Of a stretch of 64,000 nucleotides of DNA, positions 52,832 to 61,756 are shown in pieces; positions within the stretch are counted from its first letter, which is position 1, and the number at the start of each line of letters is the position of its first letter. The stretch is from Fischerella sp. CENA71. GTDB lineage: Bacteria; Cyanobacteriota; Cyanobacteriia; Cyanobacteriales; Nostocaceae. Location: assembly GCA_024239075.1 (NCBI GenBank), contig JANBVI010000027.1:124001-188000 (forward strand), written 5' to 3'. The translations under genes and the position numbers were made by a program. Below the pieces are notes generated by a model. It worked only from the letters and a program-made list of their open reading frames with translations, did not search any database and had not been told where the DNA came from.

Positions 52832-53523
52832 AGTAGTTACGCTAGTTGTTATTTTTAGTCATAAATCATGAATCATAGTTCAAATGACGAGTAATAATGA
52901 CGCTCAAAATTCCGGCACAACCCTGAAATTGATCTTTAAAAATTTAAATAAGATTGACCAGTAAGAGTAACTTCAGCAAAAATTTTGTTATGCTGATCAC
53001 AGTAAAATCTATACTAAATGTATAAATGCTTGCTTGAAGAAAGGATAGAAATAAACTAGCCATTATGAACTGGATACATTAGCACTAATCAAACAAACAA
53101 TACAAAAAAATATACATTCAGCTTTTTTAATTTCAGATACTCATATCAAGTGATACATAAAAAACGAATGTTCACAGATTTTTCTTTTCTAGCTAACCTT
53201 TTAACCTTCTATTTTGGTAGGAGTAAGTATATTTATTAAGATTATTAAAATCCACGTTTTCGGCATTATGTCAACAAAAAATAATTTATTGCAGCTAATT
53301 AGGCGATCGCTATACAAAGTTGATCAATTTATTAGATAAATATTAAATAGCAGGGGTCAACCAAGCGACAAGATCGACTGTTTAGCTATGTAGTTAGGAC
53401 TTGACACAAAACTACACGCTGTAATGGCAATTCATAAATTGCCATACTCTGAAAATCAGAGTTTCGGCTATGGTTTGCGTAAGTCCTGGTAGTTTTTATC
53501 TACACTCCAGAAGTCATTGGATT
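52832..53523. other. Long spacer with two adjacent hairpins
   Basis: About 690 bases without gene character. A perfect hairpin ATGGCAATT / AATTGCCAT (about 53423-53443) and a CTCTGA-AAA-TCAGAG hairpin (53446-53460) stand side by side ahead of the hypothetical gene, resembling a leader structure. Confidence 0.45.
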
Positions 53524-53976
53524 ATGAGTCACCATCTACCCGAAAGTAAGATACCAGCTCCATGCATTATCAACACAGGTGTGGTTGTCAACAAGCTCGA
53601 TATGCGACGATTACTCACAGATTTAGGTCGTGTTCGCTATCTCTACACCCAAGATGGTGAGTGCAAGAGCGACGGTGAAGGGAATGTGATGGAAGTATTT
53701 GCCAATCCCCAACGATCGACTCTGGTTGCTAACCACGCCCTTTATCTCAATCTTTGTAGTTTTGATTACCTAGAATTAAAACAATCACCACAAAATGAAA
53801 CTTACTTTGACTTAGTACAAGAAGGAAGTCGTCTGCGCTTGATTCCTCTTTCTACTCCTATGCAAGAGCGAGATGAGCGTTGTTTAAATGTCAGCGCCAT
53901 AGAGGCAATGATGGAACAAGTACTCTCAGCCAGATGGGATGCAGAAATTGACGATGATCCCTCTGATCTATTTTAG
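53524..53976 (+). CDS. Conserved cyanobacterial hypothetical protein
   Basis: 150 residues from ATG 53524; the upstream ATG at 53470 would add an unconserved hydrophobic lead that spans the hairpin region. Visible features: IPAPCIINTGVVVNKLDMRRLLTDLGRVRYLYTQDGECKSDGEGNVMEVFANPQRSTLVANHALYLNLCSFDYLEL, then beta-rich sequence and an acidic end. No known motif, no signal peptide. It lies directly ahead of tgt, an arrangement I recall from other Nostocales but cannot prove here. Confidence 0.78.
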   Translation: MSHHLPESKIPAPCIINTGVVVNKLDMRRLLTDLGRVRYLYTQDGECKSDGEGNVMEVFANPQRSTLVANHALYLNLCSFDYLELKQSPQNETYFDLVQEGSRLRLIPLSTPMQERDERCLNVSAIEAMMEQVLSARWDAEIDDDPSDLF

Positions 53977-53998
53977 GATCGGGGATTGGGGACAAGGA

Positions 53999-54115
53999 GA
54001 GCCACTGCGTTGTGGAGCCATTACGTTGGACGGGTTCCCCGGCTTGTTCGCTGAAAGCGTTACCACAGGGTAGCACCTGGCGTCGGGTTAAGAGCGTTGT
54101 AGCACGTGGCGTGGA
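53999..54115. repeat. Dispersed GC-rich repeat fragment
   Basis: GAGCCACTGCGTTGTGGAGCCATTACGTTGGACGGGTTCCCCGGCTTG and the later TAGCACCTGGCGTCGGG / GTAGCACGTGGCG parts are degenerate copies of one unit. It is more GC-rich than its surroundings. Confidence 0.55.
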
Positions 54116-54210
54116 CAAGGAGGACAAGGGAGAATAAGTTATGATGATTTACCATTGACTCTTAACCATTGACTTTGCCCCCAAGTTTATTTGTGGGATC
54201 AATCCAACAT

Positions 54211-54231
54211 CCAAAATCCAAAATCCAAAAT
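54211..54231. repeat. AAAATCC heptamer array before tgt
   Basis: Three AAAATCC units plus one AAAATCG. The TTG start of tgt follows ten bases later. Confidence 0.8.
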
Positions 54232-54238
54232 CGTTTGA

Positions 54239-55363
<1,125 letters not shown>

Positions 55364-55456
55364 TGTAGAAGTACTAACTATTAACCAATGACCAATGCGT
55401 GTTAAGATGTTTGTCAATTGTGAAAGCTGTGTTGGATAAGGTGGATTTAAACAAAA

Positions 55457-55594
55457 ATGGAAGCAGCAATTTTATTAGCTAAACTACCCGAAGCATTCCA
55501 AATCTTCGATCCTTTAGTAGACGTTCTTCCGCTCATTCCTTTGTTCTTCTTGCTGCTAGCTTTTGTTTGGCAAGCAGCCGTGGGTTTTAGATAA
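55457..55594 (+). CDS. psbK: Photosystem II reaction centre protein K
   Basis: 45 residues: [21 protein letters not shown] then [20 protein letters not shown] and VGFR. The proline-rich start of the mature form and the single helix with [10 protein letters not shown] end match PsbK (mature 37 residues after N-terminal processing), which stabilises PSII near CP43. Located 93 bases after tgt; a terminator follows. Confidence 0.95.
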   Translation: MEAAILLAKLPEAFQIFDPLVDVLPLIPLFFLLLAFVWQAAVGFR

Positions 55595-55627
55595 GTTTTT
55601 TTAAAAGTTATTTACATAATTTTATCG

Positions 55628-55657
55628 AGACAGGCATTTCACCTGTCTTATTTTTTG
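55628..55657 (+). terminator. Terminator after psbK
   Basis: AGACAGG (55628-55634) pairs with CCTGTCT (55642-55648) over seven bases; TATTTTTT follows (55649-55656). Confidence 0.7.
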
Positions 55658-55763
55658 CTACACTCTTGTTTTAAAAACTTTATATTTTTTAATATTTTGT
55701 TATATTTTAAAATAAATTAATATAAGCTCTTAATTCAGGCAAACAGTCAACGAGGTTTGAACT

Positions 55764-56060
55764 ATGGGTAACATCAAATTCGTGAAAGAGGATAAAGAAG
55801 TTATTGCTGCTGATGGCGCTAATTTACGACTAAAAGCTTTAGAAAACAGCATAGACATTTATAAAGTTTGGGGAAAAATGATGAATTGTGGTGGCTATGG
55901 TCAATGTGGCACCTGTATTGTAGAGATTATCGAAGGACAGGAAAATTTATCACCTCCTACAGAAGTAGAAAACCGTTTCTTAAAGAAAAAGCCTGCTAAT
56001 TACCGACTTGCTTGTCAAACACTAGTTAATGGCCCAGTCAGTGTGGTAACAAAGCCTTAG
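55764..56060 (+). CDS. 2Fe-2S ferredoxin
   Basis: 98 residues. Cysteine ligands Cys42-Cys48-Cys51-Cys84 in [17 protein letters not shown] ... [10 protein letters not shown]: the spacing Cx5Cx2Cx32C fits adrenodoxin-like rather than plant-type (Cx4Cx2Cx29C) ferredoxins. The N-terminal strand pair and the conserved end LACQT are present. Placed between psbK and psbM on the same strand but with its own promoter region. A role in iron-sulfur assembly or a P450/electron chain is possible, not shown. Confidence 0.9.
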   Translation: MGNIKFVKEDKEVIAADGANLRLKALENSIDIYKVWGKMMNCGGYGQCGTCIVEIIEGQENLSPPTEVENRFLKKKPANYRLACQTLVNGPVSVVTKP

Positions 56061-56199
56061 TATAGTCAAAAGTCATTGGTCATTGGTATGACAAAGAACA
56101 AATAATAAATCACAAATGACCAAGGAGAAATAACTCACCCAAGCCATGATGATGGTATCCTAAAAGTGTTGACTGGAATCTAAGAGAGGCTTTCTTACT

Positions 56200-56316
56200 A
56201 TGCAGGTTAATGACCTGGGGTTTGTAGCCAGCATTCTATTTGTGCTGGTTCCTGCTGTTTTTTTAATCATTCTTTACATCCAAACAGCTAGCCGCGAAGG
56301 TAGAAAAGATAGTTAA
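56200..56316 (+). CDS. psbM: Photosystem II reaction centre protein M
   Basis: 38 residues: [38 protein letters not shown]. One transmembrane helix; the start MQVNDLGF and the basic end after ILYIQTxSRE are the mark of PsbM, which lies at the PSII dimer interface. Located 140 bases after the ferredoxin gene. Confidence 0.95.
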   Translation: MQVNDLGFVASILFVLVPAVFLIILYIQTASREGRKDS

Positions 56317-56346
56317 GTTAATACTTTGTGTATTTTTTTATAAAAT

Positions 56347-56380
56347 AAAAACCCTTGCAATAAAAATGTAAGGGTTTTTT
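56347..56380. terminator. Bidirectional hairpin between psbM and the stress protein
   Basis: AAAAACCCTTGCA / TGTAAGGGTTTTTT with ATAAAAA loop. T-run on both strands serves convergent genes. Confidence 0.75.
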
Positions 56381-56424
56381 ACGGCTCACAGTGATCAACT
56401 CGTAGCTGATCACTGATAACTGAT

Positions 56425-57282
56425 TTAAGCAGCAGATGTTCGCGCTAATAACACTGGACAAGTCGCATTAATTCTCACGTAATCAGACAAAGAAGAACCT
56501 AAAAGTCTGTCTAAATCAACAAAACTCTTGGCAATAGAAGGACGGCGATCCGGAGAACCCATTAACAATAAGTCTACGTTCAGTTCTTCTGCTAAACGAC
56601 AAATTTTTTCGCCAGGTTTACCCATACTTAGCACACAACGAGGTTGCACACCCAGTTTCTTTGCTTCCGCAGCAGCAGCAGCTAAAACAGGGTGTTGATC
56701 AGCTGTAACCTGGGTTGTGGCAGTATGTTCACCTCCACCTAAGTCTGTGATCACATGTGTCAAGATTAGTTCGCCACCCTTGATATCTCGAATCAAGAAT
56801 AGAGCCAAATCTAGGCAGCGTTTTGACGCATCAGAATTGTCCATTGCCACCATAATGCGCTTAATGTTTTTGACATAAATGTCATCTTTGACTAGCAACA
56901 TCGGGCGAGAAGACAATTGAAAGACGTATTGACTGACGGAGTTTGCTAAAATCGATTGCAGACGCTTCAGCCCACGAGAACCCATAATAATCAAGTCTGC
57001 ATCAATTTCATCTGCTACTTGGCAAACTACATCTTTAGGTTCACCTTGTCGCAAAATGGAAGAAACTTGAGTCGGATTCAAAGCAAGAGACTGAATCGCA
57101 TTAGCCAAGATTTTGCCACCTTCTTCCCACTTCGCTGTCATCGAATCGGCGGTGCGTTGTGGTGGAACAACGTGCAATACTGTAACTTTTGCCTGTTGAA
57201 TTGATGGCAGTTCTTTCAAAGTTTTAAGCATCTCTTCCGCATGTCCCAATCCAGAGACAGCAATCAAAATGTTTTGTATCAT
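56425..57282 (-). CDS. Universal stress protein, double domain
   Basis: 285 residues: two fused Usp domains (about 1-135 and 140-283). Each begins with a strand-helix (ILIAVSGLGHAEEML; RIMVAMDNSDASKRCLDLALFL) and ends near a nucleotide-binding signature: MGSRGLKRLQSILANSVSQYV in the first and MGSPDRRPSI...LGSSLSDYVRINATCPVLLAR in the second. GxxG(9x)GS/T pattern suggests ATP binding in both. Monocistronic, convergent with psbM. Confidence 0.92.
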   Translation of the reverse strand: MIQNILIAVSGLGHAEEMLKTLKELPSIQQAKVTVLHVVPPQRTADSMTAKWEEGGKILANAIQSLALNPTQVSSILRQGEPKDVVCQVADEIDADLIIMGSRGLKRLQSILANSVSQYVFQLSSRPMLLVKDDIYVKNIKRIMVAMDNSDASKRCLDLALFLIRDIKGGELILTHVITDLGGGEHTATTQVTADQHPVLAAAAAEAKKLGVQPRCVLSMGKPGEKICRLAEELNVDLLLMGSPDRRPSIAKSFVDLDRLLGSSLSDYVRINATCPVLLARTSAA

Positions 57283-58183
57283 TTTCGTCTTCCGTAGCTG
57301 TTAGTTGTTTGCTCTCTAGTAATTGGCTCAACTTTAACTTTCACCGCCTGCTAAATCACTTAGTCAATGATCAATTGTCAATAGTCAATGTTTAATTGTT
57401 AATCGCAATCAATAATTAACAATTAACATCAAACAATTAATATCTTCGACACCAGACTCTTGACTAAATGTTCTTACTCTTTATACCTAGTGACTGAGCT
57501 TTTCAACTAGGCTTTAATAATTTAGCTTACTCTATAATTCTGCACGATTAACTTAATGAATGGTTATGAATTTTATCACTTTTAATCTATGTTTACGCTT
57601 TTTAATTAATCTCTAGTTAAGTATTGCAAAGATAAGCAAAAAGCTATTCAGTAAACCAATTTATCTGAAAATGGTTAGTAAAACCGAAGTCTTTGTATAA
57701 GAATATTTACAGAGTGGTAGCAAGATACAGATGCAAATTTTTCGGTTATACAGTAGTTAAACTCAAAAATAACAAATTTTTAATACGGGGATGATTTCAA
57801 AAATTTTATTTTCAATAAATTACTTAATAAACTGGATATTTATAATTGACAAAATTTAATTGTACTGTTAGATATTTTTCTGTTAATCAGGGAAAGAATT
57901 ATAAACAAGTATTACTTATCTGTGGTATAGAATTTCCTTAATTAAATTCTCAGACCAATTTAAAAAAAGAATGCGACAGATAGATTCATAGAACTCTTAT
58001 GCACAAAGAGTTTCTCAATCCAAAATCCAAAATCTAAAATCCAAAATGGTATCAGACTGGTATTGTTTCTATTAATCAAGTTATTGTACTGCTGTAAGTA
58101 AGTTGGCAAAAATAAAGCTAATTTGTCATTGGTCAATTGTCAATTGTTATTTGTCCCCCTTGTCCCTTAAAATTGCAAGTGCC
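57283..58183. other. Long AT-rich spacer with repeats
   Basis: About 900 bases. Contains CAATAGTCAATG/CAATTAACATC-type short repeats (about 57360-57440), the AAAATCC array (about 58018-58045) and CAATTGTC repeats near 58130-58155. No reading frame with coding character on either strand. The promoter of the stress-protein gene must be near 57300-57400. Confidence 0.5.
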
Positions 58184-58993
58184 TTAGCGTCGGGGACATT
58201 GTTGACGCAAAGGCTGGTTAACCAAGTAATCTAACTCTATTTGTTGTAGTAAACTTGTCCAAGTATCAGAAAGTCTAGTATCTGATGGATTACAAGCGCG
58301 TAACTCCACTACTGTTGAGAGTAAATCAAACCATAAACCTTGTTCAGCGTAGACAGAAAGACGTTCTCTGGAACTCGATCGCTTTAACTTGTTAGCTACA
58401 TTATTATTGATAGCAACTCGCTGCACCCAACCGTGTACACTAATTACAGAGCGGGGAGAAGGGTCTTGCAGATCGCAAACTATCGAAACAGACCACTGAT
58501 AGATTTGATTAATTGCTAAAGGCGGAACCTGATCATTATTAGGTAAAGTCAAACTCGCGATCGCAGCTTTACTGCTAGGTTTAAAATTCGTTTGATACAC
58601 CAAAGTACGTGGACGCAATTTTTCATCTACTGTGTAGAGAGAAAATAGCGTGGTTTGAGCTGTATTTTCAGGTGTGTACCAGAAAAACTGGGGATACGCA
58701 GCAGTTGTTAATCCTAGATTTGTTGATGGTAATAATAAGACTAAAAGTGGTTGATCGCCAAAAAGACAGCCACCTCTACGTGTACTACCATTTTCCCGAC
58801 GTCCAGGAAGACTTTTGGTTGGAACCTTGACTTGGACGCTACCACTTTGCTGCTTGCGGTTGTTGACCTGATTTGGTTTACTTGGAGTTTGTGGTTTAGC
58901 AATTGTCTGTGTGAAAACTACCAAAGGTAAACCACACAGAAGTAAATTTAAAAGCAAAGACAGGCTGACTTTGAGATAATTTGGGCGATACAT
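58184..58993 (-). CDS. DUF928-domain exported protein
   Basis: 269 residues. Signal peptide (VSLSLLLNLLLCGLPLVVFTQT). A basic Ser/Gln linker, then the DUF928 domain: RRGGCLFGDQPLLVLLLPSTNLGLTTAAYPQFFWYTPE, then beta-rich YQTNFKPSSKAAIASLTLPNNDQVPPLAINQIYQWSVSIVCDLQDPSPRSVISVHGWVQRV and a helical C-terminus. Cys residues in CLFGD and VCDLQDPS may pair. DUF928 is a cyanobacterial family of unknown function, often near signalling genes. Confidence 0.87.
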   Translation of the reverse strand: MYRPNYLKVSLSLLLNLLLCGLPLVVFTQTIAKPQTPSKPNQVNNRKQQSGSVQVKVPTKSLPGRRENGSTRRGGCLFGDQPLLVLLLPSTNLGLTTAAYPQFFWYTPENTAQTTLFSLYTVDEKLRPRTLVYQTNFKPSSKAAIASLTLPNNDQVPPLAINQIYQWSVSIVCDLQDPSPRSVISVHGWVQRVAINNNVANKLKRSSSRERLSVYAEQGLWFDLLSTVVELRACNPSDTRLSDTWTSLLQQIELDYLVNQPLRQQCPRR

Positions 58994-59254
58994 TCAAGTT
59001 AAAAATCTACAACTGTCTCACTAAAGACCGTATCCACCCATACTCAGACGTTGTTAACTTATCCTCGTTCCTGCTCTATAGTTTATCTTGACCAAGAAGG
59101 GGTGTAGGGGTGTAGGGTGTAAGGTATTGGGGAAAAGAAGAATCATGTTTTTAGTACACTCTACCCTGGAAACAAAAGGGTACAGAGCCAACACTGATTG
59201 TAACCCTTACACCCTTATATCCCTAATTTATAAGTAATCCTGCGGTTTTATAAT

Positions 59255-59279
59255 GAGCGCTAAAGCGCTCACTACAAAC
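59255..59279. repeat. Half copy of the structured repeat at the oligopeptidase 3' end
   Basis: GAGCGC-TAAA-GCGCTC hairpin and the ACTACAAAC end are present, next to the stop codon of the M3 peptidase. Confidence 0.65.
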
Positions 59280-61381
59280 TAAGCAGCTATTAAACCATTG
59301 TGCCTCAGCAATGCTTCTGTACTAGGTTCACGACCCCGGAAAGATTTAAACACTTCCATGGGATGCTGACTACCACCGAGTGCTAAAACTGTCTCACGGT
59401 AGCGTTTACCTGTGGTTTTTACTGCTTGCTCGTTTTCTAAACCAACTTCTTCAAAAGCAGCAAAAGCATCTGCACTCAGTACTTCTGCCCATTTATAGCT
59501 GTAATAGCCTGCGGCATATCCTCCTGCAAAAATGTGACTAAAAGCACACAAAAAAGCATCTTCTGGTAATGGGGGTATGACAGTAGTGGTTTTGGCAATG
59601 CGATCGCGTACATCTTTGGGAGTTTCACCACCACCAGAATGGTAACGATGATGTAATTCAATATCCAACAGGCTAAAGTGGAGTTGCCGCAGCGTCGCGC
59701 TACCACTCATGTAATTTTTGGCTGCTAAGAGCTTTTGATAATAATGTTCTGGCAAAAGTTCGCCTGTTTCGTAATGCCTAGCCATGCCAAATAAAGTAGC
59801 TTTGTCATAGCACCAGTTTTCCATAAACTGGCTAGGTAATTCCACGGCATCCCATTCGACATTATTAATACCTGCTGCGGAAGTATAATCGACCTTCGTC
59901 AGCATGTGGTGTAAACCGTGACCGAATTCGTGGAATAAAGTCTCTACTTCCGAGAAAGTCATGAGGCTGGGCTTACCATCAACAGGCGGTGTCTGATTAC
60001 ACACCAAATACGCCACAGGTAAGCGAGTCTTGCTTACACCATTTTCGCTAACTTTACCCCGATTAATACAGATATCCATCCAAGCACCACCGCGCTTTTC
60101 CGCAGGACGACTGTAGGGATCTAAATAGAAATAAGCGATCGCCTTACCCGTTTCATCAGCAATTTGGAAATAGCGCACATCCTCGTGCCAAACTGGTGCT
60201 TGACCATCAGCAGGAGTTACACTCACACCAAATAGTCTTTTCACCAACCCAAATAAACCATCCAACACTTGGGGAAGGGGAAAATAAGGACGCAACTCTT
60301 CCGCTGTAAAAGCAAATTTTTCTTCTCGCTGACGTTCAGCCCAAAAAGCAATATCCCAATGTTTCAAGTCATTGGCTTCAGCGACTCCCTTACTTGCAGC
60401 AAAAGCTTTTAATTCTTCTAATTCCTTGACAGCAGCATCATAGCTAGCGCCGCGCAGTTCCTCTAACAGCTTTTCTACAGCTTCGACATTCGGAGCCATT
60501 TTACTAGCTAAACTAACTTCCGCGTAAGTCTTGTAGCCCAGTAACTCTGCCAATTCTTGACGCAACTGTAAGATACGTTCAATAATCGGGTTATTATCCA
60601 ACTCTCCCCCAGCAGCACGGCTGACATAAGCTTTGTAAAGCACCTCCCGCAAATCTCGGCGAGTGCTGTACTGCATAAAAGGATAGTAACTGGGAAAATC
60701 CAAGGTGATGCGCCAAGGGCCATTTTCGGGAGTAGCGTTTTCTGATCCTGCATCTCGTGCTGCTTGGGCGGCTAAACTTAGTAAACTAGGCGGTAAGCCG
60801 TCTACTTCTTCTTTCTTTGTCAACGTCAAGCTAAAAGCTTTAGTTGCATCCAAAACATGATTAGAGAACTTAGTAGAAAGTTCCGCTAACTCCATTTGGA
60901 TATTATTAAAGCGATCGCGTGCTTCACCTTGTAAACCCACTCCAGAAAGTTCTGCATCACGAATCGCAGCTTGGACAATGCGTTGTTGGGCTGAGTCAAA
61001 ACCATCCCAAGCATCACTTGTACCAAGGGCTTTAAAAGCATTGTAAATTGGTTGACTTTGACCCAGCTTATTAGAAAACTGCACTACATGAGGCTGCACA
61101 GTTTCAAAAGCTTCCCGCAGTTGGGGGCTATTTTTCACACCCATTAAATGGTTGACAACACCCCAACTCCAACTCAGACGTTCTGTGATTTTTTCTAAAG
61201 GTTCTACTAAACCACTCCAACTGGGCTGAACATCAGCTTCCAAGTTGGTTAGTTCTTGTTCTAATTCTGCCAGTAACTGATTAAACGCTGGCACCACATG
61301 TTCTGGTTTAATGTTTGCAAAGTCAGGCAAACCAGAACCTTTTAATAAAGGATTATCTGTAATAATGGCATTTACACTCAT
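59279..61381 (-). CDS. M3-family metallopeptidase (oligopeptidase A-like)
   Basis: 700 residues. Zinc motif HEFGH at 484-488 (ETLFHEFGHGLHHMLT), with the third ligand Glu downstream in the typical spacing (GLHHML...). N-terminal helical domain begins DNPLLKGSGLPDFANIKPEHVVPAFNQLL, as in oligopeptidase A. Degrades short peptides released by other proteases; signal-peptide degradation in E. coli. Monocistronic. Confidence 0.93.
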   Translation of the reverse strand: MSVNAIITDNPLLKGSGLPDFANIKPEHVVPAFNQLLAELEQELTNLEADVQPSWSGLVEPLEKITERLSWSWGVVNHLMGVKNSPQLREAFETVQPHVVQFSNKLGQSQPIYNAFKALGTSDAWDGFDSAQQRIVQAAIRDAELSGVGLQGEARDRFNNIQMELAELSTKFSNHVLDATKAFSLTLTKKEEVDGLPPSLLSLAAQAARDAGSENATPENGPWRITLDFPSYYPFMQYSTRRDLREVLYKAYVSRAAGGELDNNPIIERILQLRQELAELLGYKTYAEVSLASKMAPNVEAVEKLLEELRGASYDAAVKELEELKAFAASKGVAEANDLKHWDIAFWAERQREEKFAFTAEELRPYFPLPQVLDGLFGLVKRLFGVSVTPADGQAPVWHEDVRYFQIADETGKAIAYFYLDPYSRPAEKRGGAWMDICINRGKVSENGVSKTRLPVAYLVCNQTPPVDGKPSLMTFSEVETLFHEFGHGLHHMLTKVDYTSAAGINNVEWDAVELPSQFMENWCYDKATLFGMARHYETGELLPEHYYQKLLAAKNYMSGSATLRQLHFSLLDIELHHRYHSGGGETPKDVRDRIAKTTTVIPPLPEDAFLCAFSHIFAGGYAAGYYSYKWAEVLSADAFAAFEEVGLENEQAVKTTGKRYRETVLALGGSQHPMEVFKSFRGREPSTEALLRHNGLIAA

Positions 61382-61756
61382 GGTTTTACGTGAACACCCG
61401 CTCTATATGGGTTAATTGTGATTTTCTTTTTCCACCTTCTAATGTAGCGATTTTACGTCTTAGTCAATCTTGAATAACATACAGCGATAACCGATCATTC
61501 CAAACATGTTCTCATGCCGAGACTAAAACTTAGTACAACATTTCATTAATTCGTAGCGAATTCTCCGCGTTCCTCTGCGCTTACCTCCGCGTCCCTTTGC
61601 GTTTAAATTTCAACCCTCAATTCGCTACGATTTTACGCAAAGCTGTACTTAGTGTCTTTGTGTCTTTGTGGTGAAAAAATGATTTTTGAAACACTAAAGA
61701 CACTAAGACACCAAGAAAAACTCATCTTCGAGGTTTACACCTTGACAAGGATGCTG
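61382..61756. repeat. Spacer with dispersed repeats
   Basis: Contains CTCCGCGTTCCTCTGCGCTTACCTCCGCGTCCCTTTGCG (about 61563-61600) and CACTAAAGACACTAAGACACCAAGAAA (about 61690-61717), the latter shared with 23020-23045 and, inverted, with 29118-29140. The repeats continue for ~40 bases (ACTCATCTTCGAGGTTTACACC versus TTTTTATCTTCCAGATTTACGCC at 23045-23068). Confidence 0.7.
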
